A stretch of DNA of 64,000 nucleotides. Origin: Thiohalocapsa sp. Its GTDB lineage: Bacteria > Pseudomonadota > Gammaproteobacteria > Chromatiales > Chromatiaceae. The stretch's first letter is position 1; every line of letters starts with the position of its first letter. Shown here piece by piece: positions 35,675 to 44,747 of this stretch. The position numbers were made by a program, and so were the translations under genes. Location: assembly GCA_028277725.1 (NCBI GenBank), contig JANQFX010000060.1:1-64000 (forward strand), given 5' to 3'. The notes under the pieces are model-generated. The model was not told the DNA's origin. It worked only from the letters and a program-made list of their open reading frames with translations, and did not search any database.

Positions 35675-36907
35675 TCAGTCGAGTACCAGGCTCACCAGGC
35701 CATCGGCGAGTTTGGGCTCGAACCAGGTCGACTTGGGCGGCATGATGGCGTCCGCATCGGCCACCGCCAGCAACTCGTCGATGGAGGTCGCCGGCACCGA
35801 AATGGCGATGCGGGCGCGCCCCGCGTCGACGGGTGCGGCGAGTCCGTCCAGGCCGCGGCTGCCGCCGACGAAGTCGATGCGCGAGTCGCGGCGGGCGTCG
35901 GTGATGCCGAGGATCGGCGCCACCAGGTGCCGATGCAACAGGCTAACGGCGAGTCGCTCGACCGGGTCCGAGCGGGTCGGGAGTCGGTCCTCGTGCAGGT
36001 CGAGTCGCCACCAGTCGCGGCCATCGTAGAGGCCGAAGCAACCGCGACTGGTGGGTTGCAGCGGGCCCTCGGCGCGTTGCACGTGGAAGGCCTCGCCCGC
36101 CCGGGCGAGCAGGGCGCCCGTGTCCAGCTCGCCCAGGTCCAGGATCAGCCGGTGGTAGGGCAAAATCACGAGTTCATCCTGCGGGAAGATCACTGCCAGG
36201 AAGCCGGCGCGCTCATCCAGCCCGCGCCGCGCGGCGACCCGCACGGCGGCGGCGGAGCGGTGATGACCATCCGCGACATAGAGCGCCGACAGCCGATTGC
36301 CCGCGTCGGCGATGGCCTGCACCTGATCCGGTGCCGAGACGGGCCAGAGGCGATGGCGCACGCCCTGGGTGTCTTGGATGTCGATGTCGGGCGCTCGTCC
36401 CTGGCTTGCCTCGGCGAGTAGGGTTCGCAGCCTTTCGCTGGCACGGTGAACCAGGAATACGGGGCCGGTCTGGGCGTCCAGGGCGTCGATCTGGCGCACC
36501 CGGTCGTCCTCCTTGGTCGGGCGTGTGAGCTCGTGCTTCTTGATACGGCCATCGGTGTAGGCGGTCACCGAGGCCGACGCGACCAATCCGGTCTGGCTGC
36601 GCGTGGACGTGTCCAGCCGATAGACGTAGAAATGTGGCGAGGCGTCGCGATGCAGCACGCCGTCATCAATGATGCGTTCCAGGTTGGCCCGTGCCCGCGC
36701 GTAGACGCTTGGATCGTAGGGGTCGGTCCCCGCTGGCAGCTCCACCTCCGCGCGGGAGATGCGCAGGAAGCTGTTGGGGCGGTCAGCGATCAGTCGGCGC
36801 GCCTCCTCGGCGTCGACGACGTCGTATGGTGGGGCGGCCACCTCCGCCGCCTGGCCCGGTGCCGGGCGTAGTCCGCGGAAGGGTTGGATCAGGAAGGGAT
36901 GGGTCAT
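35675..36907 (-). CDS. DUF1015 family protein
   Basis: 410 residues from the ATG at 36907 (MTHPFLIQPFRGLRPAPG); an upstream extension in the same frame lacks conserved sequence. VAAPPYDVVDAEEARRLIA, YRLDTSTRSQTGLVASASV, KKHELTRPTKEDDRVRQID and SALYVADGHHRSAAAVRVA are the DUF1015 hallmarks. The ADGHHR motif suggests a phosphatase- or ParB-like active site, but the family has no established reaction. Members often lie next to serine biosynthesis genes; here it sits before relA with 95 bp between. Confidence 0.85.
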   Translation of the reverse strand: MTHPFLIQPFRGLRPAPGQAAEVAAPPYDVVDAEEARRLIADRPNSFLRISRAEVELPAGTDPYDPSVYARARANLERIIDDGVLHRDASPHFYVYRLDTSTRSQTGLVASASVTAYTDGRIKKHELTRPTKEDDRVRQIDALDAQTGPVFLVHRASERLRTLLAEASQGRAPDIDIQDTQGVRHRLWPVSAPDQVQAIADAGNRLSALYVADGHHRSAAAVRVAARRGLDERAGFLAVIFPQDELVILPYHRLILDLGELDTGALLARAGEAFHVQRAEGPLQPTSRGCFGLYDGRDWWRLDLHEDRLPTRSDPVERLAVSLLHRHLVAPILGITDARRDSRIDFVGGSRGLDGLAAPVDAGRARIAISVPATSIDELLAVADADAIMPPKSTWFEPKLADGLVSLVLD

Positions 36908-36990
36908 GGTCGTTGTGGCAGGGGTTGGGGCGATGGCTGTTGATGGGCACGGCCTATCGGCCTTTGCCCCACGGGGTGCGGCCTGTCTGG

Positions 36991-37012
36991 CTCCAACGCT
37001 CCAGCGTTGGAG
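36991..37012. repeat. Perfect 10-bp inverted repeat, loop CC
   Basis: CTCCAACGCT (36991-37000) and AGCGTTGGAG (37003-37012) are exact inverted copies. Its centre, ACGCT-NN-AGCGT, is shared with the palindrome at 37088-37109. Confidence 0.6.
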
Positions 37013-37087
37013 CAAGGGCCAAGGCTCCAGCGTCGAGTGGTCTGCGTGGTTGGATCGGGCACGGGCCGCTGGAGCGGCTGCCCTTCA

Positions 37088-37109
37088 TTCCCACGCTGGA
37101 GCGTGGGAA
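37088..37109. repeat. Perfect 10-bp inverted repeat, loop GG
   Basis: TTCCCACGCT (37088-37097) and AGCGTGGGAA (37100-37109) are exact inverted copies. TTCCCACGCT-type palindromes are common dispersed repeats in several proteobacterial genomes. It lies just downstream of the substrate-binding protein gene and could act as its terminator hairpin, though no T run follows. Confidence 0.6.
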
Positions 37110-37135
37110 CGAGGGTGCGTGCCCATCGTTCCGTT

Positions 37136-38212
37136 CTAACGACTGGGCGGTGCGAACATCAACCCGCCGTCTGTCCAGAGTGCGTTGACGCCGCGCTTGA
37201 TGCCGAGGCCGGAGGCGGAGCCCAGGTTGCGCTCGAAGATCTCCCCGTAGTTGCCCATGCGCCGGATCACCCGGTAGCCCCAGGCCGGTTCCACGCCCAG
37301 CGCCGCGGCCGTGGTGCCGTCGAGGTCCAGCAGGGCGCGCACCCGGTCGCTCTTGGCGCGGTTCCTGGCGCCCGCCACATTCCCGGAGTCGATGCCCAGC
37401 TCCTCCGCCTCCACCAGCGTGAACAGGGTCCAGCGGACCAGGTCGAACCAGCGGTGGTCGTCGTCGCGGACCACGGGGCCGAGCAGTTCCTTGGAGACCA
37501 CCTCCGGCAGGATGCGTTGGGCCGCCGGGTCATCCAGGGTCGCGCGCAGCGCGAACAGCTGAGAGCGGTCCGTGCTCAGGGTGTCGCACTTGCCATCCAG
37601 ATAGGCCGCCGCGGCCGTGGCGATGTCGGGGTAGAGCATGAGCTCCAGCATCATGCGGTTGAGGGCGAAGTAGCGCTTGGCGTTATCCACGCTGGTGGTA
37701 CCCTCGACGACACAGACTTTGGCCTTGTGGAGTTCGAGTGCGCTGAGCTTGTCGGTCTTGCGCGGCACCATGAGGCCCTGACCGTCGAAGTACAGGACTC
37801 CGACGAAGCTCACGCCCTCGGTGATGTCGCGCTGTCCGGTCCAGCTGGTGTTGCGGGCCAGGAGGTCGACGTTGCCGTCGCGCACGGCGCTCAATCGGTC
37901 CTCGACGCTGAGCGGTACGAACGCCACCGCCTCCGGGTCATCCAGCACGGCGGTGGCCAGGGCGCGGCAGAAGTCCACGTCGAGCCCGTGCCAGCTGCCG
38001 GCCTCGTCGCGCAGCGACATGCCGGGCACCTCGCCGTTGACGCCGCAGCGCAGCAGGCCCCGTTCGCGGACCTCCTCGACGGTGCCGGCCTGGGTCGAGA
38101 CGGAGAGCAGCAGAAGACCGAACAGGAGCCCGACGCGCGCCAGGCCGATGCCTGTCCGGCCCTGTTTGCAACGCTTCGTCGGTGTCTGTGGCCGATGTGG
38201 CATGCGGTTCAT
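37136..38212 (-). CDS. Periplasmic general L-amino-acid-binding protein (AapJ/BztA-like)
   Basis: 358 residues from the ATG at 38212; the upstream open frame overlaps the preceding spacer. A signal peptide is visible at about 22-42 (GLARVGLLFGLLLLSVSTQA). TVEEVRERGLLRCGVNGEVP and DLLARNTSWTGQRDITEGVS are typical of AapJ, as is PAWGYRVIRRMGNYGEIFER at the end. It should bind amino acids for an ABC importer in the periplasm. The permease and ATPase genes are not adjacent, so it works with distant partners or alone. Confidence 0.85.
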   Translation of the reverse strand: MNRMPHRPQTPTKRCKQGRTGIGLARVGLLFGLLLLSVSTQAGTVEEVRERGLLRCGVNGEVPGMSLRDEAGSWHGLDVDFCRALATAVLDDPEAVAFVPLSVEDRLSAVRDGNVDLLARNTSWTGQRDITEGVSFVGVLYFDGQGLMVPRKTDKLSALELHKAKVCVVEGTTSVDNAKRYFALNRMMLELMLYPDIATAAAAYLDGKCDTLSTDRSQLFALRATLDDPAAQRILPEVVSKELLGPVVRDDDHRWFDLVRWTLFTLVEAEELGIDSGNVAGARNRAKSDRVRALLDLDGTTAAALGVEPAWGYRVIRRMGNYGEIFERNLGSASGLGIKRGVNALWTDGGLMFAPPSR

Positions 38213-38282
38213 CGCTGGCGTTCCTCTGAAAAAAGACTGCACTGCTGTGACCTTGGCCGCTGTCGGCGGCGTGCGCTGACCA

Positions 38283-38633
38283 TCACCAACTGAGTAAGGT
38301 CCACTGGGGCGGCTGGGTCTCCATCCCCGGACTGTTGCGTCGCCATTGCATGTCGCCGGAGCCATCGGTGTCCACCAGGTAGTAGGGGGCGCCGACCGTT
38401 GGGGTCACCTTGATCATGTAGGTGTTGCCGTTGACGCTGTACTCCTCGACGGTGCGGTTGTCGTGGTCCTGAATGGTCACCGACGGCGCGATGTCCGAAG
38501 GCCGCACGCGCAGGTCGAGGTCCTGCACCGTCGGCTGGGCCAGGGCGACGCCCAAGGCCGCAAACGCCAGCGACGCCAGGGCGACCGAGACCGGGAGTGG
38601 GTGCGGGGTGTCGATGAACAGGGCGGAGGACAT
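38283..38633 (-). CDS. DUF2782 small exported protein
   Basis: 116 residues. A hydrophobic start (VSVALASLAFAALGVALA, about 15-32) looks like a signal peptide. RTVEEYSVNGNTYMIKVTP and GAPYYLVDTDGSGDMQW are the DUF2782 hallmark, a family of gammaproteobacterial exported proteins of unknown function that often sits near polA. No lipobox cysteine is present. It is 70 bp upstream of the amino-acid-binding gene on the same strand, probably by chance of context. Confidence 0.75.
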   Translation of the reverse strand: MSSALFIDTPHPLPVSVALASLAFAALGVALAQPTVQDLDLRVRPSDIAPSVTIQDHDNRTVEEYSVNGNTYMIKVTPTVGAPYYLVDTDGSGDMQWRRNSPGMETQPPQWTLLSW

Positions 38634-38683
38634 GGCGCGGCGGCATTCCTTGGTCGTTTCCGAACCATCATAACAACTCGACG

Positions 38684-38710
38684 GCGGCCGGCGCAGAAGG
38701 CGCCGGCCGC
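38684..38710. repeat. Long GC-rich hairpin
   Basis: GCGGCCGGCGC (38684-38694) pairs exactly with GCGCCGGCCGC (38700-38710) around AGAAG. It lies between the stop of the FtsX-like permease gene and the DUF2782 start on the minus strand. No U tract follows on either strand, so a classic terminator is not supported. Confidence 0.45.
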
Positions 38711-38895
38711 GAGCCCCCCGAAAGTCCGAGTCGGGTCGCCTTAGGGAATCGCTGGGTTGTCTGCATCTCCCCTGTGGGGCAGGGTGCCACGTCGTATTCG
38801 GCGGCGGAAAGCCGCTGAGAACGAAGGGACGCGAAGACCACGGCTTTCGCGTCCCTGCCGGTCTCGGCCATGGATGTCCAATAACCGACGCCTGC

Positions 38896-41454
38896 TCAAC
38901 CCGCTTGTCGCAGCGCCGTGAGCGGGGGCTTGACGAGTGTCCGATAGGTGCCTAGCGTGCCGGCCAGCCCGATGGCCACGCCGCTGCCGAGCACGCCCAC
39001 CAGCCAGAGCCAAGGGCTGGGCGCGAAGGGCAGGTCGAACAACTGGGTGGCCATGACGTAACCCGTCGCCTGCGCAAAGACCGTCGCCGTGAGCCCGGCC
39101 AGCACACCGGCCACCGTGAATTCCACCAGCAGGCTCCAGAGCAGCTGACGGCGACGGGCGCCAAGGGTGCGCAAGACGGCATGCTCGGCACGCCGCACCG
39201 CGAGGCTCGCCTGGATGCCGGCGATCATCACCAGCAGCCCCGCCGAGAGCGTGAACAGGAACACGTACTCCACGGCGCGGATGCCCTGCTCGATGATGCC
39301 GCGAACCTGCGCCAACAGGGCGCCGACGTCGATGAGCGTGACGCTCGGGAAGGCCCGCAGCAGCTCCGGCACCAGCGCCTCCCGGCTCGCCGGCAGATAC
39401 AAGCTGGTGATGTATGTGGCCGGCTCGGCGCCGAGCAAGCCGGGCGTGCCGATGACGAAGAAGTTGACGTTGAAGCTGTCCCACTGCACCCGTCGCAGGC
39501 TGGTCACCGGGGCCGAGAGCTCGCGCCCGGCGACCCAATAGGTCAGGCTGTCGCCGAGCTCGATGCCCAGCGTCTCAGCGATGCCTTCTTCCACGGAGAA
39601 CTGCGGTGTCGGGTCGTCTGCACCCCACCATTCGCCGGCGACGATCTCATTGTCCTGCTGGGGTTCCAGACCGAAGCTCAGGTTGAATTCCCGTTCCACC
39701 AGGCGCTGCGCCCGCGGGTCCTCGTAGTCGCCGGGCGCTACCGCCGCGCCATCGACGGCCGTGAGGCGGCCGCGGATCATCGGGAAGATGCCGGAGCCGT
39801 CGATGCCGTGCGCGGCGAACCATGCCGCCAGGGTGTCGGTCTCTTGTGGCTGGATGTTGATCAGGAAGCGGTTCGGCGCGCCCTCGGGCAGGGTCTCCTG
39901 CCAGCTGCGCAGGAGGTCGACCCGTACCACCGCCAGCAGCAGTAGGGCCAGGATGCCGAGACCGAAGCCGACGATCTGCAGGATGGCCGCGCCCGGTCGG
40001 CGCGCCAGGCCAGCGAGACCGAGTCGCCAGATGCCGCGGCTGCGGTTCGCGGCGATGCCGGCCAGCCAGACCATGAGCCCGCCCAGGGCGACCAGGGCCG
40101 TCAACGCTGCGAGCACGCCACCGAGTAGCTTCAGCGCCAGCTCGAGGTCCGCCGCCTGCCAGAGCACCAGCACGGCGAGGGCGCCGGCGGCGGCAAGGGC
40201 CGCGAAGGCCACCGACGCCCGCGGCGCGCCGAGGTCGCGGCGCAGCACCCGCAGCGGCGACACGTCCGCGAGCTGCAGCAGTGGCGGCAGCGCGAAGCCG
40301 GCCAGGGCGACCAGCCCGGTGCCGAGCCCGAGCAGCACCGGCGCCGGGGAGGCCGCGGGCAGCGGACTGCCGAACCAGTCAGCCAGCAGGGTGGCCAGAC
40401 CACGCTGGCCGAGCCAGCCGATCAGACAGCCCATCAGGCTCGCGCCGAGTCCGAACACCAGCAGCCGCAGCGCGAACAGCCGCGTCAGCAGGTGCCGAGG
40501 CGCGCCCAGGCAGCGCATGACGGCGACGGCGTCGGTCTGGCGCTCCACCAGGCGTCGGCTCGCCAACGCGATGGCGGCGCCGGCCACGAGCAGGGTGGTT
40601 AGTGCCGCCAGGTGCAGGAAGCGCGAGGCCCGCTCCACGGCGGACTCGAACTCCGGGCGTGCGTCCGTGGCATCGATGAGCCCGGCGGAGGGCGGTAACC
40701 GATCCTCTGCCCAAGCGCTGAACTCCGCGACCTCATCGGCTGGACCGGCGAGCAAGAGTCGGTGGCGGACACGGCTTGCCTCGGTGACCAGGCCCGTGGC
40801 ATCCAGCGCGTCGAGGCGGATCATGACGCGCGGTGCGATTTGGAAGAAGTTGCCACCCCGGTCGGGCTCGTAGGCGATCAGTCGATCGGCGCTGAAGCTC
40901 GCCTCGCCGAGCTGGATCTCGGCGCCCACGGGCTGGTCGAGGCTGTAGAGCAGACGTGGTTCCACCCAGGCCGTGTCTGCCATGGGCGGCCCAACGGCTG
41001 CGGCCTCGTCGGCTTCCAGGCCCGTCTTGAGGCGCACGTCGCCGCGCAGCGGATAGGCGTCGTCGACGGCCTTGACCTGGACCAGCTGAGTCGCTTCTCC
41101 CGCCAGCACGACGCTGCGGAAGGTCAGCGTACGCGCGATGCGGAGGCCGCGCCGGTCGGCTTCCTCGGCGAAGGTCTCGGGGATGGGGCGCGAGGCGTCG
41201 ATGACCAGGTCCGCGGCGATCAGCTCGCCGCCCTGGCGCTGCATGGCACGCTCGATGCGGTCGGTGAAGAAGCCGACGGCGGTGATGGCGGCCACGGTCA
41301 GCACCAATGCGGTGGAGAGCAGGTACAGCTCGCCGCTGCGCCAGTCGCGGCGCAGCAGGCGCAGCGCGAGGCGCAGGGCACTCAGCCGGTGATGGGGCGC
41401 GGCGGCCGGGGGGCCGGCCGCTGCGCCCGCCGTGGCCTCGGCGGGGACGCTCAT
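38896..41454 (-). CDS. FtsX/YbbP-like ABC transporter permease
   Basis: 852 residues. An N-terminal membrane segment (about 45-64) precedes a large periplasmic domain, then groups of hydrophobic segments around 280-470 and a final set around 720-845 with AGLLVMIAGIQASLAVRRAE and HAVLRTLGARRRQLLWSLL, the FtsX-type fold repeated twice. This is the layout of YbbP, partner of YbbA. The pair is thought to export or extract a hydrophobic substrate, possibly lipids or mature envelope components. It overlaps the ybbA-like gene by 4 bp. Confidence 0.85.
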   Translation of the reverse strand: MSVPAEATAGAAAGPPAAAPHHRLSALRLALRLLRRDWRSGELYLLSTALVLTVAAITAVGFFTDRIERAMQRQGGELIAADLVIDASRPIPETFAEEADRRGLRIARTLTFRSVVLAGEATQLVQVKAVDDAYPLRGDVRLKTGLEADEAAAVGPPMADTAWVEPRLLYSLDQPVGAEIQLGEASFSADRLIAYEPDRGGNFFQIAPRVMIRLDALDATGLVTEASRVRHRLLLAGPADEVAEFSAWAEDRLPPSAGLIDATDARPEFESAVERASRFLHLAALTTLLVAGAAIALASRRLVERQTDAVAVMRCLGAPRHLLTRLFALRLLVFGLGASLMGCLIGWLGQRGLATLLADWFGSPLPAASPAPVLLGLGTGLVALAGFALPPLLQLADVSPLRVLRRDLGAPRASVAFAALAAAGALAVLVLWQAADLELALKLLGGVLAALTALVALGGLMVWLAGIAANRSRGIWRLGLAGLARRPGAAILQIVGFGLGILALLLLAVVRVDLLRSWQETLPEGAPNRFLINIQPQETDTLAAWFAAHGIDGSGIFPMIRGRLTAVDGAAVAPGDYEDPRAQRLVEREFNLSFGLEPQQDNEIVAGEWWGADDPTPQFSVEEGIAETLGIELGDSLTYWVAGRELSAPVTSLRRVQWDSFNVNFFVIGTPGLLGAEPATYITSLYLPASREALVPELLRAFPSVTLIDVGALLAQVRGIIEQGIRAVEYVFLFTLSAGLLVMIAGIQASLAVRRAEHAVLRTLGARRRQLLWSLLVEFTVAGVLAGLTATVFAQATGYVMATQLFDLPFAPSPWLWLVGVLGSGVAIGLAGTLGTYRTLVKPPLTALRQAG

Positions 41455-42158
41455 GGCAGCTCCTCCAGGTGCCCGTCGCGCATGCCGAGCCGGCGGTCGC
41501 AGCGCCTTGCCAGCACCTCGTCGTGGGTGACCAGCACCAACGCGGCGCCCGCGTCGGCGCGCAGCGAGAACAACAGCTCGATGATGCGCGAGCCGGTGGC
41601 TAGGTCGAGGTTGCCGGTCGGTTCGTCGGCGAAGAGGATCTCCGGGCCGGGGGCGAAGGCACGGGCGATGGCGACCCGCTGTTGCTCGCCGCCGGAGAGC
41701 TGGCGTGGGTAATGTCCGGCGCGCTCGGCGAGGCCGACGCGATCGAGTGCCTCGCGGGCGATCTGGATAGGGTCTCTCGAGGCTGCGGCGCCGTTGTTGG
41801 ATGCGGCACCGAGCTCCAGCGGCAGGGCAACGTTCTCCATTGCCGTCAGGGTCGGCAGCAGCTGGAAGTTCTGGAACACGAATCCAACCCGGCCGGCACG
41901 CAGCGCCGCGCGGCCGTCCTCGTCCAACCCCGAAAGTGCTGCGCCGCAGAGTTCCACGTTGCCGTTGCTCGGGCTGTCGAGCCCGGCGAGCAACCCGAGC
42001 AGGGTAGACTTGCCGCTGCCGGAGGCGCCAACGATGGCCACCGCCTCGCCGGCGCTGATGTTGAGCGAGAGCGCTTGCAGGATGGTCAGCCGGCCGCCTG
42101 GGCCGCTAACATGTTTGGCCAGTCCATCGGCACGGCACAGGGTCTCGGGGGAAGTCAT
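41451..42158 (-). CDS. YbbA-like ABC transporter ATPase
   Basis: 235 residues. Walker A IVGASGSGKST (about 42-52), Q-loop FVFQNFQLLPTL, signature LSGGEQQRVAIARAF, Walker B ILFADEPTGNLD and His switch VTHDEV are all present. It is the ATPase of the FtsX-like permease at 38896. Its ATG (42158-42156) shares CATG with the tesA start on the opposite strand, so the two genes have no spacer between them. This divergent tesA/ybbAP order is also known in enterobacteria. Confidence 0.9.
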   Translation of the reverse strand: MTSPETLCRADGLAKHVSGPGGRLTILQALSLNISAGEAVAIVGASGSGKSTLLGLLAGLDSPSNGNVELCGAALSGLDEDGRAALRAGRVGFVFQNFQLLPTLTAMENVALPLELGAASNNGAAASRDPIQIAREALDRVGLAERAGHYPRQLSGGEQQRVAIARAFAPGPEILFADEPTGNLDLATGSRIIELLFSLRADAGAALVLVTHDEVLARRCDRRLGMRDGHLEELP

Positions 42159-42822
42159 GCGTGGTCGCTACCTGCTCGTGGCAATGCTCACCATCGTCGG
42201 GAGCCTGGTGGGCGGGTCGGGCGTAGCGGCGGCGTCCGCGGCCAAGCCCGTGATATTGGTCCTCGGCGACAGCCTCAGCGCCGCGTACGGGATCGATCTA
42301 GATCAGGGCTGGGTCAGCCTGCTCAAGGCTCGGCTCGCCGATGAGGGCTTCCCGCACCGGGTGGTGAATGCCAGTATCTCGGGCGATACCACGGCCGGCG
42401 GCCAGTCACGACTGCCGGGGCTGATCGAGGAGCATCGGCCGGCCGTCATCATCATCGAACTCGGCGCCAACGACGGCCTGCGCGGGTTCCCGCCGGCGCG
42501 CATCGTCGAGCGCATGGTCCAGCTGGTCGAGCGTGCGCAGGCCGCTGGGGCGCGGGTGCTGCTGGCCGGTGTGCGCTTGCCGCCGAACTACGGCAACGCC
42601 TATGCGCAGGCCTTTCAGGGTCTCTACGCCGAGGTGGCCGAGGAGACCGGCGCCGCACTGGTGCCGAGGTTGCTTCAGGGTGTCGCGGACGACCTGGCGC
42701 TCATGCAGGCCGACGGTCTGCACCCCAAGGCGGCGGCGCAGCCCCTGATACTGGATAATGTCTGGCCGCAGCTGCGGCCGCTGTTGCAGGAGGCCGGCGC
42801 GGACGCCCGAGAAGCCGGCTGA
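42157..42822 (+). CDS. tesA: TesA: GDSL-type acyl-CoA thioesterase/arylesterase
   Basis: 221 residues from the ATG at 42157 (MRGRYLLVAMLTIVGSL), with a signal peptide ending about residue 28 (VAAASAA). Block I VLGDSLSAAYGI, block II SGDTTAGGQSRL, block III ELGANDGLRG and block V DGLHP are the SGNH hydrolase motifs, with Ser in GDSLS and the Asp/His of DGLHP as the catalytic triad. It hydrolyses fatty-acyl thioesters and lysophospholipids in the periplasm. GGGGGAAG lies upstream as a ribosome-binding site inside the ybbA-like gene. Confidence 0.92.
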   Translation: MRGRYLLVAMLTIVGSLVGGSGVAAASAAKPVILVLGDSLSAAYGIDLDQGWVSLLKARLADEGFPHRVVNASISGDTTAGGQSRLPGLIEEHRPAVIIIELGANDGLRGFPPARIVERMVQLVERAQAAGARVLLAGVRLPPNYGNAYAQAFQGLYAEVAEETGAALVPRLLQGVADDLALMQADGLHPKAAAQPLILDNVWPQLRPLLQEAGADAREAG

Positions 42823-42950
42823 CGGCGGCATGCGACGGACGGCCTGGCCCGGACCAGACCAGACCAGGGGAACCGCGTTTGGCAGGGATCGGTCCAAACA
42901 GGGTCGGGTCCGATCACGCAGCACAATAACGAGTCCGAGGGGGAACGAGG

Positions 42951-44078
42951 ATGGAACGCATTAGTGTCGTTGGCTCTGGGTTCGGGGCCCTCACCGCGGT
43001 GCAGAATCTCCGCGAGGCGCGCCGTAACCTGGCCATCACCGTGGTCAGCCCGAAACCGGAGTTCGTCTACTATCCGGGCCTGATCTGGGTGCCATGCGGG
43101 CTGCGTACCGGCGACGACTTGCGCATCGATCTGCGGCCGTTCTTCCGTCGCATGGGCGTCACGCATCGCGCCGCCGACGCCACCGGCCTGAGCGACGACG
43201 GCCGGGTGCTGCGCACCAGCGACGGCGACATCGAGAACGACGGCCTGATCATCGCCAGCGGCGGTCGATTCATCAAGAAGCTGCCCGGCATCGAGCACGC
43301 CATCACGCCCTGCGAGGGTATCGCAGCGGCGGAGCGTATCCGCGACCGACTGCAGGAACTGGACGGCGGCACCGTCGCCATGGGCTTTTCGGGCAATCCG
43401 AAGGAGCCGTCATCCATGCGCGGCGGGCCGATTTTCGAGTTCCTGTTCGGGCTTGACCGTCAGTTGCGCAAGGAGGGGCGGCGCGAGCGTTTCCGCATCG
43501 TTTTCTTCACACCGGCGGAGCGCCCGGGCAATCGGCTCGGGCCGAAGGCGGTGGGCAGTCTTCTGGGTGAGATGGAGCGGGTGGGCATCGAGACGCACCT
43601 GGGCCACAAGCTCAAGGCCTTCGAGGCGGACCGGGTCATCACCGAAGGCGGCGAAATACCGGCGGATCTGATCGTCTTCATGCCGGGCATGACCGGCAAC
43701 ACCTGGTTCGACCAGACGTCGCTGCCGCGCTCACCGGGCGGGCTGATCCAGGCGGATGCGCACTGCCGGGTGCCGGGCCTGGAGCGAGTCTACGTGGTCG
43801 GCGACTCCGGCAGCTTCCCCGGCCCGGATTGGATGCCGAAGCAGGCGCACATGGCGGACCTACAGGCGAAGGCAGCGGCCAAGAACCTGGCCTCGGAGCT
43901 GGCCGGGCGCGAGGCTGACGCGACCTTCGACGTCGAACTGCTCTGTATCGTCGACGCCACCGACAACGGGATGGTGGTCTGGCGCACCGAAAAGCGTAAT
44001 TGGGTGCTGCCCAGGTCCATCGTCTTCCACTGGCTCAAGCGCCTCTTCGAGTGGTGGTATCTGCGGCAGTACCGTTGA
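42951..44078 (+). CDS. Sulfide:quinone-oxidoreductase-like flavoprotein
   Basis: 375 residues. ISVVGSGFGALTAVQNLR (4-21) is the FAD-binding motif, and VYVVGDSGSFPGPDWMPKQA followed by HMADLQAKAAAKNL is the second FAD region. Cys at WVPCGL, ITPCEGI and AHCRVP could serve as redox residues. A C-terminal helix, SIVFHWLKRLFEWWYLRQYR, should attach it to the membrane. Members of this group pass electrons from sulfide to quinone; related flavocytochrome c and NADH dehydrogenase proteins also fit. The type was not assigned. Confidence 0.75.
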   Translation: MERISVVGSGFGALTAVQNLREARRNLAITVVSPKPEFVYYPGLIWVPCGLRTGDDLRIDLRPFFRRMGVTHRAADATGLSDDGRVLRTSDGDIENDGLIIASGGRFIKKLPGIEHAITPCEGIAAAERIRDRLQELDGGTVAMGFSGNPKEPSSMRGGPIFEFLFGLDRQLRKEGRRERFRIVFFTPAERPGNRLGPKAVGSLLGEMERVGIETHLGHKLKAFEADRVITEGGEIPADLIVFMPGMTGNTWFDQTSLPRSPGGLIQADAHCRVPGLERVYVVGDSGSFPGPDWMPKQAHMADLQAKAAAKNLASELAGREADATFDVELLCIVDATDNGMVVWRTEKRNWVLPRSIVFHWLKRLFEWWYLRQYR

Positions 44079-44079
44079 T

Positions 44080-44150
44080 GTGGGAGCGGCCACTCGGTCA
44101 CGATCACCAGGTTCGGGCGGAGTGTCGCGGCAGGCATGCCGCTCCCGCGT
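44080..44150. repeat. Dispersed palindromic repeat, copy 3 (best-formed)
   Basis: GGGAGCGGC (44082-44090) and GCCGCTCCC (44138-44146) are exact inverted arms around 47 bp. The interior, read on the minus strand, contains CTGCCGCGACACTCCGCCCG. Lies in the spacer between two convergent genes. Confidence 0.65.
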
Positions 44151-44165
44151 CGGCTGGTAGCTGGA

Positions 44166-44657
44166 TCAATACACCGGCCGATTGCCGTAGTTGCGGCGCA
44201 GATCCGGGGTCGCCATTGCAGTTGCGTCGACGATGGCACTGCGGCTGCCGCTACGCTTGCCCTTGTAGACCTTGTCCAGCCCGGGCGCGCCCGTGGTCTT
44301 GCGCCTGGCGCGAAGCCGCAGGTCGATGCGGTTGAGTCCGCCGCTGTAGCGCTGCACGCGCACCACCGTCGGGTCGATGAGCACCTCGGCCTCATTGCTC
44401 TCGCCGCGGGCGCTGAGCGGCAACACGGTCGCGAAGGTGCCGGACTCCGAGATGACCCGAACGATCTCTCGCTGAAGCCACCGGCGGTCCGTCTCCGACC
44501 CGCCGGAGAACTCCACCGGCGACACAGCGGCGGCGAACTGTCCGCGATAGGTCTCGTTGTCGCTGATCGCGACGTATTGCGATCCACCGCCACCGCCGGA
44601 TGACCCGCAAGCGACAAGGACGGTGCTCAGCACCGAGACGAGCAACAGCCGATACAT
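44166..44657 (-). CDS. Putative lipoprotein of unknown function
   Basis: 163 residues. MYRLLLVSVLSTVLVACGSS has a lipobox (LVAC) with the cysteine at residue 17, followed by a glycine-rich linker. The mature part (VAISDNETYRGQFAAAVSPV, DRRWLQREIVRVISESGTFA) resembles small outer-membrane lipoproteins of the CsgG/LPP20 type only vaguely, so I name no family. It lies convergent to the flavoprotein with the palindromic repeat between. Confidence 0.6.
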   Translation of the reverse strand: MYRLLLVSVLSTVLVACGSSGGGGGSQYVAISDNETYRGQFAAAVSPVEFSGGSETDRRWLQREIVRVISESGTFATVLPLSARGESNEAEVLIDPTVVRVQRYSGGLNRIDLRLRARRKTTGAPGLDKVYKGKRSGSRSAIVDATAMATPDLRRNYGNRPVY

Positions 44658-44747
44658 GCCTTGGATTCCCCCAGATCGTCGGCCCCGTCAGGGCGCCGAT
44701 CTTGCTTGTTCATGATCCCCGCATTGTCGCGTCAGTCGACGATGCTG

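Noticed and set aside
37007-38293. 428-codon plus-strand frame antisense to the amino-acid-binding protein
   Set aside because: Signal peptide and AapJ motifs are on the minus strand.
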